Of a stretch of DNA of 64,000 nt, positions 10,393 to 21,021 are shown piece by piece. Within the stretch, counting starts at the first letter, position 1, and each line of letters starts with the position of its first letter. The position numbers were made by a program, and so were the translations under genes. The notes under the pieces are model-generated. The model saw only the letters and a program-made list of their open reading frames with translations. It was not told the origin of the DNA and did no database searches. The DNA is from Sceloporus undulatus. Lineage: Eukaryota; Chordata; Lepidosauria; Squamata; Phrynosomatidae. Location of the stretch: contig NC_056527.1 of assembly GCF_019175285.1 (NCBI RefSeq), positions 114,006,238-114,070,237 of the forward strand. The letters are read 5' to 3'.

Positions 10393-11247
10393 AAACCATT
10401 ACAGGAATTTCTAATGAATGATTTGTTTGCTATTTATTGTCTGGTTGTTCCTGGGAAAATGGGTGTTTTAATAGCTTTTCTTGTGACATCATGTGAAAAC
10501 CTCATCACAACTCTGTGATTTCATGGGATATACCAGAATAATGGCACTTTAATACAATGTCATTGTGAAAATCTTAATCACAAATGCATGATTTTCATGG
10601 GCATCACCGTTTATACTTCCAATTGTCCCCATGTGTGATAAAGTTCCTAGACTCATTTAGAGATCTAAAATTTTCTTGGTTGGGCTGGTAGCAAATGGCT
10701 GTTATATGTTTAAGTTTGCTTTTAATAGTGAAGGTGAAATAGATCCTCAGTGAGAGTATCTAAAACTGAAACAATGAAATGCATTTACCTGGAGTTGTCC
10801 CATCCTTCCAGATTTACTTCACTAATAAACTCTTGTTCAGCTTTTTAACTTTCATACACAAGAAAGGCAAAAATCAAAACTTAAAATAGCCTTTTGACAA
10901 CAAAAAAGGAACATACCTAAATCTTCAGAAAAGCCTATTGATTTTTCCTCTCCCTTGAAAGATCCTCCATCACAAATTCACCAAGTTACAAAGGCCTGGA
11001 AATGATGCATGTATGTGGCACCCTAAGCCCTACTTCTATTATATAACCTTGAAATGCCTTGCATAGCTTAGTTGGCTGATTGCCACTTGAAGTGTAGTAC
11101 GTTGTGAAATCTGTAAATGTTAAAAATCACCAGGAGAAGAGACTAAGTAGTATTAAAAAGAAAGAGGCCATGGAGAGGATCACTGACCTTCAGACAGAAG
11201 AGGGGGACAAAAGATGTGAAAAGGGGAGAAAAGGGAGGTGGACTCAC

Positions 11248-11320
11248 CTGGAACATCACGAGAAGAAATTATTGGCAAGCTGGCCCCAAAGGCAAGGAGT
11301 CCAATAAGGAGGCAAAACAT
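11248..11320 (-). CDS. putative signal-peptide first exon of unidentified secreted protein, right arm
   Basis: Codes for MFCLLIGLLAFGASLPIISS plus four residues, with a GTGAGT donor in phase 1 and a TATA box (TATATAAG, minus, 11373-11380) 53-54 bp upstream. It is the inverted paralogue of 5750-5822. Of the two copies this one has downstream DNA without a LINE insertion, and a possible terminal exon at 10132-10392. The protein family is unknown. Confidence 0.42.
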
Positions 11321-11883
11321 TCTGGAATGGATGGTGAGACTGAATGTGAGTCTCTGTGGCACATTCAGTGTCCTTATATAGTGTTCTGGAAGACTTTGGG
11401 CAGCAAAGCAGGTATTTGTCAGCTGACCCATGCAGTGTCACTGGAAAATTCCAGAAGACACTGCTTCTTGAGAGTCTTTAGCAAACTTCCGCAAAATCAA
11501 GTGAGTAACTGGAATCAGTTGCACATCCCAGGAGTTACAGGAACACTGAGCAGGTAAGGTCACCTGATGATCTGGCCATTTGCCAGTTCTTCAAATACCC
11601 ACTGATAGAAAATGAGTCATTGGAAATATAAGTAGAAAAGAGACAACAATAAAAAGAAGGAAAGAGAACCAACTAATCAAAGAACAGCATGCAACGTAAA
11701 TAATAACAAGAAGTTGGCAGTGATTAAAACAACCAGAAATTCAAGAACGAGTTGGCCATGGGCACACAGGATTTCTATATTGAGGTAGTGAAGTAGATGA
11801 GTTCTTGGACTCTTACTTCTCCGATCAAAAAATTGGTACCATGAGTAGAAATAACACAGAAAGAATAGGGATAGGTTCCTACA

Positions 11884-11905
11884 CTGCACGCACGCACGCA
11901 CGCAC

Positions 11906-11938
<33 letters not shown>

Positions 11939-11942
11939 CAAG
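11884..11942. repeat. (CACG)n/(CA)n microsatellite
   Basis: Alternating purine-pyrimidine run, ACGC repeats followed by ACACAC. This composition favours left-handed DNA in general; no biological role can be read from it. Confidence 0.9.
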
Positions 11943-12204
11943 CAATTCCTTATATTTTAGCAAATGGATCATCAAGACGCTCTGGAAGCAGGCCAAAGTA
12001 TCCTGGCCCCAGAGCTGTGCCAACATCTCCCCATTACCTTGGGCCCTCCATTCAATTGGCATGAGCATCCCACAATATCACTTGGCACAGCTGTGGTGGC
12101 GGCAAATCATTTGCACTGAGTTCAGAATGAGACACCTAACATCGGTAACCAAGAACCCATTCAGAAGGTCCCAACTGGACCCTCTCTCTCTTCCTTCCTT
12201 TCTT

Positions 12205-12376
12205 CTCCCTCTGCCGCTTCCCCAGTGCTGGTGGGGCTTCTGGCACTGTTGTCATGCCTCTTCCGCTTCCCCGGCGCTGCAAACCCCACCAGCTCCGGAG
12301 AAGTGGCAGAGGGACAGCAGCAGTGCCATAAGCCCCACCAGCCCTGGGGAAGCGGCAGAGGCATGGCAGCAGTGCC
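12205..12376. repeat. GC-rich inverted units
   Basis: Several 50-60 bp units built on cgcttccccagtgctggtgg and its complement alternate in orientation. Similar units recur at 13430-13570 and 13735-13800. Frames running through them are artefacts of the repeat. Probably a composite transposon tail. Confidence 0.6.
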
Positions 12377-12932
12377 ACAATAATAATAAAATAATAATAA
12401 AATCTTTATTTCTATACTGCTTTTCCTGGGAGATCAAAGCAGTTTACAAGTTCAAAGTCAGATATACATCACAACAATTTACAATATAAAATACAATCAG
12501 AAATACATTTAATTAAAACATCATATAAAAACAGTTTAGAATATTAGAATCACAAACTGAACATCCTAAATACACTTCACATTAGAGGATAGGGGAATAG
12601 GAGGATAACTTTCTCTATGAAGGGTCAGGAGGGTATGCCAAGCGGAACAGATGAGTTTTCAACGCTTTCTTAAAGATATCTAAGGAGGAACTGAGACGAA
12701 TCTCTTCAGGGAGTTTATTCCAATATGTAGGAGCTATAGATGTAAATGCTTGTTGGTGAGTTACAGACAATCTCACCCTAGGATATTCAAGTAAGTATTT
12801 GCCTGTTGTTCTGAGAGTGCGGGGCGGATTATGTAGGGAGAGGCGTTCCCTCAAGTAACTCAGGCCCAAGCCATGTAGGGCTTTATAGGTAACAACCAAC
12901 ACTTTGTATTGAGCCTGGAAGCTAATTGGCAG
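12377..12932 (-). mobile_element. L2 LINE 3' fragment, minus strand
   Basis: The minus strand codes for the L2 ORF2 C terminus: LPISFQAQYKVLVVTYKALH, then PPRTLRTTG, then FKKALKTHLFRLAYPP, followed by a 3' untranslated part that ends in the (TTATTA)-like run at 12377-12400. It is truncated 5' at about 12932, where GC-rich repeat DNA begins. Confidence 0.88.
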
Positions 12933-13034
12933 CCCCGCCAGCCCCGGGAAGAGAAGGCATCCAACTCCATCCTGGCCTCTGAGGGGAAGAGAAGGTAGAC
13001 CCAATAACATCAGGCCTCCCTAAAGGAACTGAGC

Positions 13035-13335
13035 CCTCCCAGAAGGCATCTGACTCCATCCTGGCCTTTGAGGGAGAGAAAGGTAGGCCCAACGCCTTCC
13101 CTAATCGGTCCTAACCAGAGTAAGAAGACGGGCTCTCACTCCAGTCCATCTGCCCTGGTCCAGACCTCAGAGGTAGAGAAGATCTGTTGGACTTTTCCCC
13201 TTCCCCACTACCATTCCCTTCTCCTTTTGTCTCTTGTCTCTTTAGATTGTAAGCTTGAGGGCAGGGAAATGTCTAATTAACAATTTGTAAGCTGCTCTGA
13301 TAATAAATAAATAAATAAATAAAAGTTTTATTTAT
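13035..13335 (+). mobile_element. L2-like 3' tail with (AAATA)n end
   Basis: The 'tagattgtaagcttgagggc' block, then ctaattaacaatttgtaagctgc in part, then an (AAATA)n end. The same tail is found at 36030-36360, 45420-45570 and 56230-56370. Non-coding. Confidence 0.6.
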
Positions 13336-13613
13336 ATACCGCGCCTTCCTTAGATCAGGGTGGTTTACATACATGATAGCCTTTTGGCTGAAGAGCAGGG
13401 TATATGTAAATACATAAAAATATTATAAGAGGTGCAGCAGTAGCCCCGCCAGCCTCGGGGAAGCGGCGGAGGTGCAGCTTGGTGCTGGTGGGGCTTCCGC
13501 TGCTGTTGCTATGCCACTGCTGCTTCCCTGGGGCTGGCGGGGCTCATGCACTGCTGGATGCTGCTCAACAAGGTAGGCTTGTGTACAGGTCTTCTGTGGG
13601 GGAAGGAGGGACC

Positions 13614-13725
13614 CAGGAAGGAAAGAGGGAAGGAAGGAGGGACAGACAGATGGAAGGAAGGAAGGAAAAGAAAAGGGAGAGGGAGAAGGAAGGAAGGAAG
13701 GAAGGAAGGAAGAAAAAAGATGAAG
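13614..13725. repeat. (GGAA)n-rich tract
   Basis: Imperfect GGAA and GAAGGAAGG repeats on the plus strand. Open frames across it give Arg/Glu/Lys-rich or Ser/Phe/Pro-rich peptides and are not genes. Confidence 0.85.
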
Positions 13726-15053
13726 AAAGGAAGCCCTGTCAGCACTGGGGAAGCAGTGATGGCATGGCAGCAGCTTGGAGGCCCAGCCAGCACTGGGCAA
13801 TCAGAAAGCCTGGGAGCAAGGGAAGGCAGGAGAATCCAGGAGTAGAAGGAGGAGGAGGGCAAGAGCCTTTTTTAAAAATAAAAAATAGAACTGATCAAAA
13901 AATCAATCTATTGCTAAAGCAAGTAATGATCAGCAAGAACTGATAAAAAACAATCTATTGCTAAAGCAAGTAGTTAAAATATTGATTTTGAACTTGCATT
14001 CCTACTTATTGGGCACACTTCAGAATCTATTTTTCTCAACAACAATAGCAACAACAAAACCCCACTTTAAAACTAGTTTCAGGAAACCCCAGGTTATTTA
14101 TGTTTGCTCCTCTTCTTTCCTCTTGGAATTGATCAAATGAAGATCAGAAGCGGTTTCAAATGGGAACGAGAGTCATTTGCCCCAAATCCTGCTTTGGAGC
14201 AAACTGCAGTGGGAATGAGCCCTGTGTCTCCAAACAAGGCCTCCCATTGTAATCAGGCATTTTTTACCTTACAGTTGGGGCTAGTCTGCTGTTGACTTCT
14301 TGCAGGAATGGTGCAAGAGAGTTCAGCCCTCTTTCTTGTTGAAGCTACCTTTCTTTTGTGACTCTTTCAGCCTTTTTCTTTTTCTTTATATTTTGTCTTA
14401 CCCTGCTTCAATGTAGTTTTTATTATTTGTATGTTTGTTGTATTATTTTGCTTGCCATTGTTGCTCTGGCTCATTTTTTAAAACCTTTTGTTCATATTTG
14501 TTTTGAATACTTTTGTTATACACGTTGTTTGTTACTTTTCAACACAAATAGCGGTTTTTGTTTTTGCTTTTTTGGTTTTTCAGTCGTATTTTTTCAGCGT
14601 TTCCTCCTCTTCCATCTGCCTCATAAAATTGTTCTTCTGCTTCTCAGTCCCTCAGGTCCTTTTCTGAGCAATCAGACTTTTGGGCACCTTCCTTTGTTCC
14701 CTATTCTCAACAGGTGTGCATTGCACAACAGGGTTTACAGAACACACTTCTGCTGCAGCAGCAAAGCTCACCTGACACAACATCGTCTAAATTAGCAGAG
14801 TGATTATCTTGGCAAACATTTCTTTAATTAAGCATTTCTTTGGAGAGAAATAGCTTTGGTTGTGCCACCTATTAATTATATAATGACAACATGAGTCCCA
14901 CTAAATGACACACTGTACATCACATGCACATCTAGTTTGGATCTTTGAGTTCAAGTGCAGCTGAATTATTGTTAATTGCTGTCAAATTGGTACTGACTTA
15001 TGGTAACCCTGTGAAAGAAACACATCCAAGACACTGTGTCACAAAAAAGTCTT

Positions 15054-15188
15054 AGGCCTTGTACAGACCGGCACTTTGTACTGGCCTGTGGGTGGAGTCT
15101 GGGCGCAACGTCCACATGCTGGATGCCCTGACTCTGCCCCTAGGGTGCCATTTTGCCATGAGCCAGTCCACACGGTGCATGCCATCAT
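15054..15188 (+). mobile_element. GC-rich element (GGGGCTGTACAGAC family), left half
   Basis: Starts GGCCTTGTACAGACCGGCAC and breaks at 15188, where a hAT-like terminus (CAGGGACATAG) begins. Its right half resumes at 20543. Comparison with the uninterrupted copy at 59489-59830, which reads straight from the 'ggcgtcatggcac' block to the 'gtgctgcgtctacatgatgc' block, confirms that the two halves were once joined. Confidence 0.75.
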
Positions 15189-15894
15189 CAGGGACATAGC
15201 CAAGGGTGGGGTCCGGAGGGTCCGGACCCCCTCATTGGGGCACAGGCATGTTCCTCCTTCTCCTCCTCCTGTCAAAAGCGCAGAGGAAGACTTGGAGACT
15301 AGGGAAAGAGGAGGAATGGCAAGATGAAAGAAGTCAGTTGCGCAGGGCCAGGAGCAGGGAGGGAGGGAGGCCCAGAGAGAGAGGGAGTGCCTCCCTCCCT
15401 GCAACTTCTTCTTTCCCTCTTTCCCTCATTCAGTCTCCGAGTCCTTCCACTCCTCCTTCTCCATGCTTTTGCCAGAAAAAACTAGTCTCCGTGTGGAAGG
15501 AGAGCAAGAAGAGGAGGAAGAAGAAGAAGGGAAGGAAGAAATAATTTTGTGCTTCTGTACACTGAGCTGTCAGCAAAATCCTGAGACCACACCAATAATT
15601 CAGTAATTTATCTAAACCTTCAGGATTCCCAAATTTCCTTTAGTTGGGGTCAGACCAGATGATCTCATGGTCAGTTTTGGATTTTGGAATAATTCAGATT
15701 TCAGAAGTCCAGATAATGGAGACTTGGACTCTACTATGTACATTTCTTCTGATAATGAACTCATGTTTTCAAAAGCAGTCATTTCTGGATTTTTGCAACA
15801 ACAAAAAAGAAGAGGTTCTGTGATTCAAAAAAGCAGCTTTGTTTTTTCTCTTTTTTAAAGAAAAAATAAAATAAAATACAGTTAGCTGGCCCCT

Positions 15895-16001
15895 TTTCAG
15901 CATGTCAATAGGGATGCTTTGATTGAGAGTTCCTGCATGGCTGGGGGTTAGACTGGATAGTCATTCTTGGGGCCTCTTCCAACTCTATGATTCTATGATT
16001 A
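15895..16001 (+). mobile_element. CR1 3' tail
   Basis: 'ggatgctttgattgagagtt' through 'caactctatgattctatgat', matching the 3' end of the CR1 at 24600-24695. Confidence 0.8.
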
Positions 16002-16293
16002 ATTAATTAACATAAGGAATCAATCTAAGTGGGTCATCAATGAAAGGTCCACTGCAAAGGTCTGGGCCTCTCTGCTCTCCTGCCTTGTAAGCAAAGTCAA
16101 TTGGCAGACCTCTGGGTTTTACTTTGCAAGGAGTTTTTATTTTCTTTATTTTGTCCTTTTTAAAAGAATTTCCCCGAAATTCTGCCAGATGATGAATCAA
16201 AGCTGTTGAGTCCTATGGCTCTGTTCCAGTCAATGCTAGACTGCAGGTTCCATCATCCAGCAGCATAACAGACTGCTGAGAACTGCAGTCTAA

Positions 16294-16428
16294 TAAGGCT
16301 GCACACTGCAGAAATAATCCAGTTCGACACCATTTTAATGCTATGGAAAATCCTGGGATTTGTAGTATGTTGTGGCACCAGAGCTCTCTGACAAAGAAGA
16401 CTAAATGTCTCATGAAACTACAATACCC

Positions 16429-16477
<49 letters not shown>

Positions 16478-16572
16478 TTCTTATATCCTGCCGTTCTCTC
16501 AATATATGGACTCAAGGCGGCAATTTTCCATAGCATTAATCTAAGGTAGTGTCTTTCTACAATGTAGATGGA
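16294..16572. mobile_element. CACTGCAGAAATAATCCAG-type MITE with L2-tail/(ATT)n insertion
   Basis: Left end CACTGCAGAAATAATCCAG and right end reduced to 'ctttctacaatgtagatgg'. Inside at 16433-16520 is an (ATT)n run followed by 'tcttatatcctgccgttctc', the 3' tail of a reptile L2. The same kind of nesting is seen at 48601-49242. Confidence 0.8.
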
Positions 16573-16690
16573 CACCCCATTACATAATTTGTTGGGGATG
16601 CTTTGATTTAGATTTCCTGCATGGCGGGGGTAGTGGTGGACTGGATGGCCGTTGCAGTCTCTTTCAACTGTATGATTCTATAGCACTCTG
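16573..16690 (+). mobile_element. CR1 3' tail
   Basis: 'ttggggatgctttgatttag' through 'caactgtatgattctata', the standard CR1 3' end in this genome. Confidence 0.8.
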
Positions 16691-17732
16691 ATCCTACTGG
16701 GATTTTAATTGTTTTTAAAGTTATAAAGTTTTAAAGCTATAAAGTCTTATAATACAGGCAACTGATGGACTATTGTGCTATAATTTTTTATTGGTTGATT
16801 TTATATCCTGCCTTTCTCTCAAAATAGGATTCTCTTATAGGGGTTTGTTTTTCATAAAAAGAAAGGAACATATTCTTCTAATGTCTTGAAATTAAAAATC
16901 CCTCTTGGAAGTGGGAATGAAATGTTGTGTGGATGCAGCCTGGGTTCTTAGCTCAGCTCAGAAGTTGGAATGCAGTTCAGTGCAGAGTTGGGGAGTTCCC
17001 AGAATCCCCCAGCCAGCTCTGGCAGGAGGATTCTGGGGAGTTGTAGTCTCCCAAACCCCATAATTGTTCCAAGCTCTGGTTTAGCATTTGGAGATGGAGA
17101 GTGGATAAGTGGGAGTGAGAGAGACTGTTTTCCACTGGCAAAACCCTGTGTTTATTGTTATTATTTTCCTGCAGCTTCTTTTAAGCTGAACCGAAAGAGC
17201 TTTGAGTCTGTCACTAGTTTATAAATTATCCATAAATGCACCATTAAAGGCAAAGAGATCTATATGGGCCCGGAGGATGACGCTGTGAGCTTAAAACACC
17301 TTTATGTGTTGTGACTTCCGGTCAGGGCATGGCGCCAGACAGAGAAAACTCCTAACGCTGCTGCGAGGAGTTTCTCACCTAACATGGCTTAGAGGTGAAA
17401 CCTGACAGCTCAGAAGCCTCCCTGTTATGGGAAACTCAAATTTGTTCTACAGTGGTCTGGGGCCCGCTTCAGGAATGTTGCTACAATCTCTTTAGAGGAC
17501 AAGAAGTGGAGGGGACCGAGGAACAGTTGTGACCACATTAGTGCCGCCATCATAGATGGCCCACAGACGCCACCGACTACAAGATAATCAACAATCCATG
17601 GTAATCTTAAAAACCTTCAAATTGATACAGTTACTTTCTGCAGATTTAAACACTCCAACATCTAACTTTTTGGATGCTGTGGTTTCCTCCTTTTGAACAA
17701 ATCAAACAACAATGTCAACTTTGGACTTTGAA

Positions 17733-17733
17733 A

Positions 17734-17774
<41 letters not shown>
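17733..17774. repeat. (ATT)n microsatellite
   Basis: Perfect ATT repeats inside the L1-like 5' region. Confidence 0.9.
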
Positions 17775-17775
<1 letters not shown>

Positions 17776-18705
17776 ATATTATTAATTACTGAATCGGATG
17801 CCAGGAAACTTAATAGATATAACAATTGGACCCCTTCAAGACCCAGTAATTAATGGAGAGTCAGAGAGACTGTGACTATAAAAAATAAAACTCAACAGAA
17901 CCTGAAAAGGGGTTTGGTGAAGTGGAGGAAAACTTAAAAAACTGGAGAAGGAGGAATAGGAGAGAAAAGAGAGTGCTGAAGCCACTGCGAAGAGAAGGAG
18001 AGAGTTGGAGCCGCAGATTGAGACCAGATGCCGGGCCAGAGTAGAGGACAGGAGATAGGAGATGAACAGCGGGTGCAGAGGGAGCCCCTGCAGATCGCAG
18101 AGGAAAGCAGAGAGCAGAGACAAAGGCGGAAAGGAAGAAAAGGGAGAGTGGAGACGAAAGCAGAGACTGAAAGCCAGAGATAAAGGAGGACACTGATAGA
18201 GACAAAGGAGGACAGCAATGACAGGGGAAGAAAACAGAGAACGGAGATGCAGATGGAGACTGGAGACGAGGGAGGAGAGTAAAAAGCGAGAGAGAGGTCA
18301 ATGGGAAGTAGAGACGAAGAAGATCAGTGGAAACGCAAGAGAGGACTGAAGAAAGAACCCTAAAATTAATTCTTATAAACCCCTATAAACTCTGCTGAAC
18401 AGAAAGCCTGTGATTGAAAACGGGCACCTTCTGAACACTTTTAGGTGACTTTAAAAACTAAATAGAAAAGGGGGATAAAAGAAAATCCAGACTGATCTGT
18501 AACTAGTAAAGACTGTTGTAGTTGTGGAAGAAACCAGTTGGGGAGGGAAGGGAAAAGAAAAGGGGGTAATTGGGGAGGCTATATTTACTTGGGAGTTCAA
18601 GTTTGAAGCGGCAACACTCAGCGTTTTCAAGGTCCAAACACACAACAAAGATATACACTGTAAAAAGGAAGCCCACCTTATAGGAAGATAAGAGGAAAAT
18701 TTTAA

Positions 18706-18912
18706 TACAGTGGATCCTTGTTATACGCTGGGGTTTGGTTCCAAGATCCCCCGTGTATAACAAAATCCATGTATGCTCAAGTCCCATTAAGAATAATGAC
18801 ATAGCAAAATGGTGTTCCTAATAAAAAATGGAACATCAAGGTAAATTTATACTTTTTTGGAACATTTTCAAACCGTGTATGCTTAAATCCGTATAGCGAC
18901 ATCTGGTAGTGA
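18706..18912 (+). mobile_element. short mariner-like MITE (tacagtggatccttgttata type)
   Basis: The ends are inverted copies built on 'gtataacaaaatccatgtat' and 'cgtgtatgcttaaatccgta'. A second copy is inverted at 35215-35435, ending 'ggtccactgta'. The pair of copies defines the element. No transposase. Confidence 0.7.
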
Positions 18913-19496
18913 AATTATTAAATAAGTTATAATTAATCTCCCAGTAAGGGGAATATTGGACATTATTATAGTTTTGCTGTATAGACTCCCTCCCCCTCCC
19001 TTTTCCCCAGTTAGATCATTGTATTTTAATTAACTGTATAGATAAAAGTATAGTACAGAATATTAGCCATTAAATACTGAACAACATTTAACAGATAACA
19101 AAGATGGCTACAACAAGGTCACTGTCATATAAAATACAACAACAACAGCTACAAGGGCAAAGAAGATCATCTACTGACCTAACAAAATCTAGTGTACAGG
19201 ACATGAATTCAATGCTCCTGGAAGAAATAAGACAGAGGCGTCAAGATATGAAGAAAGATAAGGAGGAACTTAGAATGGACATGAGAAGAGACAAAGAAGA
19301 CTTGAGACATGATATGGAATGAATGAAAGGTGAAATAAAAAAAAGGAGTGAGAGAAGAGTTTAAGGAAATCAATAAAGCTATAAAAGCAATAACCTCAGA
19401 TGTAAGACAAGTGAAGAATAAAGTGAAAGTTTTGGAAAAAAGAACCAGGAAGTGGTAGAGAAGTTAAAGGAAGAAATTGAGAAGTGGAGAGAGATC

Positions 19497-19992
19497 CGTT
19501 TTGAGTGCCTTCTTAAAGGCCTCTAAGGTAGTAATGAGGCGGATCTCTTCCAGTAGGTCATTCCATAATCTTGAGGCCGCGGCAGTGAATGCCTTATGTG
19601 AAGTTGTCATTAACCTGGTATTATAATATTCTAGAAAGAACTTCCAGATGTTCTGAGAGTGCGGGGCGGATTATGTAGGAGAAGTGCTCCTGCAAGTAAC
19701 TTGGGCCCAAGCCATGTATTGCTTTAAAGGTAATAACCAACACCTTGTATTGCACCCAGAAGCTAATTGGCAGCCAGTGAAGAGATTTCAGTATTGGTAT
19801 TATATGGTCATACCTAGATGTTCTGGTGACCAATCTGGCTGCTGCATTTTGAACCAATTGACGCTTCCGAATTTGGTACAAGGGTAGCCCCAAGTAGAGC
19901 ACATTGCAGAAATCTAACCGAGAGATTACCAGTGCAAGTACTACTGCTTCAAGGTCCTTTTGGTCCAGGTAGCGACGCAGTTGGCGTATCAA
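19497..19992 (-). mobile_element. L2 LINE ORF2 fragment, minus strand
   Basis: The minus-strand frame codes for MIRQLRRYLDQKDLEAVVLA, then SRLDFCNVLYLGLP, then SLHWLPISFWVQYKVLVI, the region after the RT in L2. It is truncated at both ends and interrupts or abuts the L1-like DNA at 19495. Confidence 0.88.
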
Positions 19993-20026
19993 CTGAAGCT
20001 GATACCAAGCACTCTATGCACTCTAA

Positions 20027-20285
20027 ATGCATCTGAGGAAAACTCTAGGAAAACTGACATCCAGGAAACTCATGCTGCCAATGTGTTTCTTTCAGTTAGT
20101 CTCAAAGGGTCTACAAGATCTCTCTACATGTTGTTGTTGTCCTTGTTGTTGCATCTGAAGAAGCAGACGGTCTCCAAAAGCTCATGCTGTCAATCGCTTT
20201 CTTTCAATTAGTTGCAAAGGTGCTACAAGATCTTTCTACTTATTATTATTATTATTATTATTATTATCATCATCATCATCATCAT
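20027..20285 (+). mobile_element. tandem Penelope-like tails plus (ATT)n
   Basis: Two tail copies follow each other: a 'gcatctgaggaa' copy with 'ttagtctcaaagggtctac' and a 'gcatctgaagaagcagac' copy with 'ctacaagatctttctactt'. An (ATT)n(ATC)n run follows at 20238-20285. Old, non-coding remains. Confidence 0.6.
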
Positions 20286-20542
20286 TGCATCTCAATGCAT
20301 CTGAGGAAGCAGATTGAGGTCTAGGGGTCCTGCCTCTCCTTTCCCCTGAATGAACCTGAGGATGGCACTGAAGCGGAGCAGCCCCTCCCCTTCTTCCCCT
20401 CCTCTTTCCCCTTCCATCCCTGAGGTAAACGCTTGAGCCTCTTTCTGTGTGTGTGTGTGTGGGGGGGGGGGGGCTCTTATTATCTCACAATGGTGGCACT
20501 TAGTCTGGACCCCCCCTTAACAAAATCCTAGCTACGTCCCTG

Positions 20543-20784
20543 CCATCAAGATGCCCCTCCAGTGCTGCATCCATATGATGCACTACCGAAGGGGGTGTCA
20601 TAAAGCCATGCAGCTGCAGCTATGGCACCCCTTGGAGAGCACAAAAAGGAGCTGCGTTTGTGCCTCCTTTTTGTGTTCTCCAGAGGCTGGATCAGTGCTG
20701 CGGCATGAGGTTGCTGTGGCCCTGATGTGGTCAGTAAAAGGGCAGCTGCATGCCACCCCTTAGAAGCAATCTGTACAGCCCCAA
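20543..20784 (+). mobile_element. GC-rich element (GGGGCTGTACAGAC family), right half
   Basis: Resumes with 'ccatcaagatgcccctccag' and ends AATCTGTACAGCCCC, the inverted counterpart of the left-end CTTGTACAGACC at 15058. See 15054-15188 for the other half. Confidence 0.75.
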
Positions 20785-20921
20785 ACTCAGGTCTTCCAAA
20801 CTCAAGGCTGCAGTTTCCTTAGAATTTCTGAATCTTAAGCGCTGGAAGAGACCACAAAGAACATCCAGTCCAATTCCACTTGGTCATGGAGGAATACACA
20901 ATCAAAACACTCCTGACAGAA

Positions 20922-21021
20922 NNNNNNNNNNNNNNNNNNNNNNNNNNNNNNNNNNNNNNNNNNNNNNNNNNNNNNNNNNNNNNNNNNNNNNNNNNNNNNN
21001 NNNNNNNNNNNNNNNNNNNNN
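20922..21021. other. assembly gap, 100 N
   Basis: Standard 100-N gap that removes the last codons of V2R gene A. Confidence 1.

Larger units (their letters stand above)
10716..15030 (-). repeat. large inverted duplication, right arm
   Basis: Reverse-complement partner of 3190-6350. The matching blocks are 10716-11450 (signal-peptide exon region) and 14580-15030. Between them lies 3.1 kb that is private to this arm: a CA/CG microsatellite, GC-rich inverted units, an L2 fragment and a GGAA repeat. The outer end stops at the GC-rich element that begins at 15054. Confidence 0.75.
17300..19495 (+). mobile_element. L1-like LINE, 5' region and start of ORF1 only
   Basis: 17300-19100 resembles an L1 5' untranslated region: it opens with a perfect ETS-type site (ACTTCCGGT, 17314-17322) and CATGGCGCC, and contains a long purine-rich tract at 17870-18480. 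The frame at 19104-19322 starts MATTRSLSYKIQQQQLQGQR and continues as a highly charged coiled coil (EEIRQRRQDMKKDKEELRMD), as in L1 ORF1, then decays. Sequence stops at 19495 against an L2 fragment, so ORF2 and the 3' end are missing. Keeping the 5' end but losing the 3' end is the reverse of usual LINE truncation. Confidence 0.6.
15189..20542. mobile_element. hAT-like DNA transposon composite, 5.35 kb
   Basis: The termini are inverted: CAGGGACATAGCCA at 15189 and, read from the other strand, CAGGGACGTAGCTA ending at 20542. The flanks share the direct repeat (g)CCATCA (15181-15187 and 20542-20548), close to the 8-bp duplication expected of hAT elements. The interior is not a transposase: it holds CR1 tails, a MITE, an L1 5' portion, an L2 fragment and Penelope-like tails. 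It is therefore either a non-autonomous hAT that collected insertions, or two hAT ends bracketing foreign DNA. Autonomy is excluded by the absence of any transposase frame. Confidence 0.65.

Noticed and set aside
12061-12489. 142-codon plus-strand frame
   Set aside because: Runs from unique DNA through GC-rich inverted units into the tail of a minus-strand L2; no consistent coding signal.
13479-13943. Long Arg/Lys/Glu-rich frame and its Ser/Phe/Pro-rich antisense frame
   Set aside because: Both are translations of the GGAA tract and GC-rich units, with no splice or promoter context.
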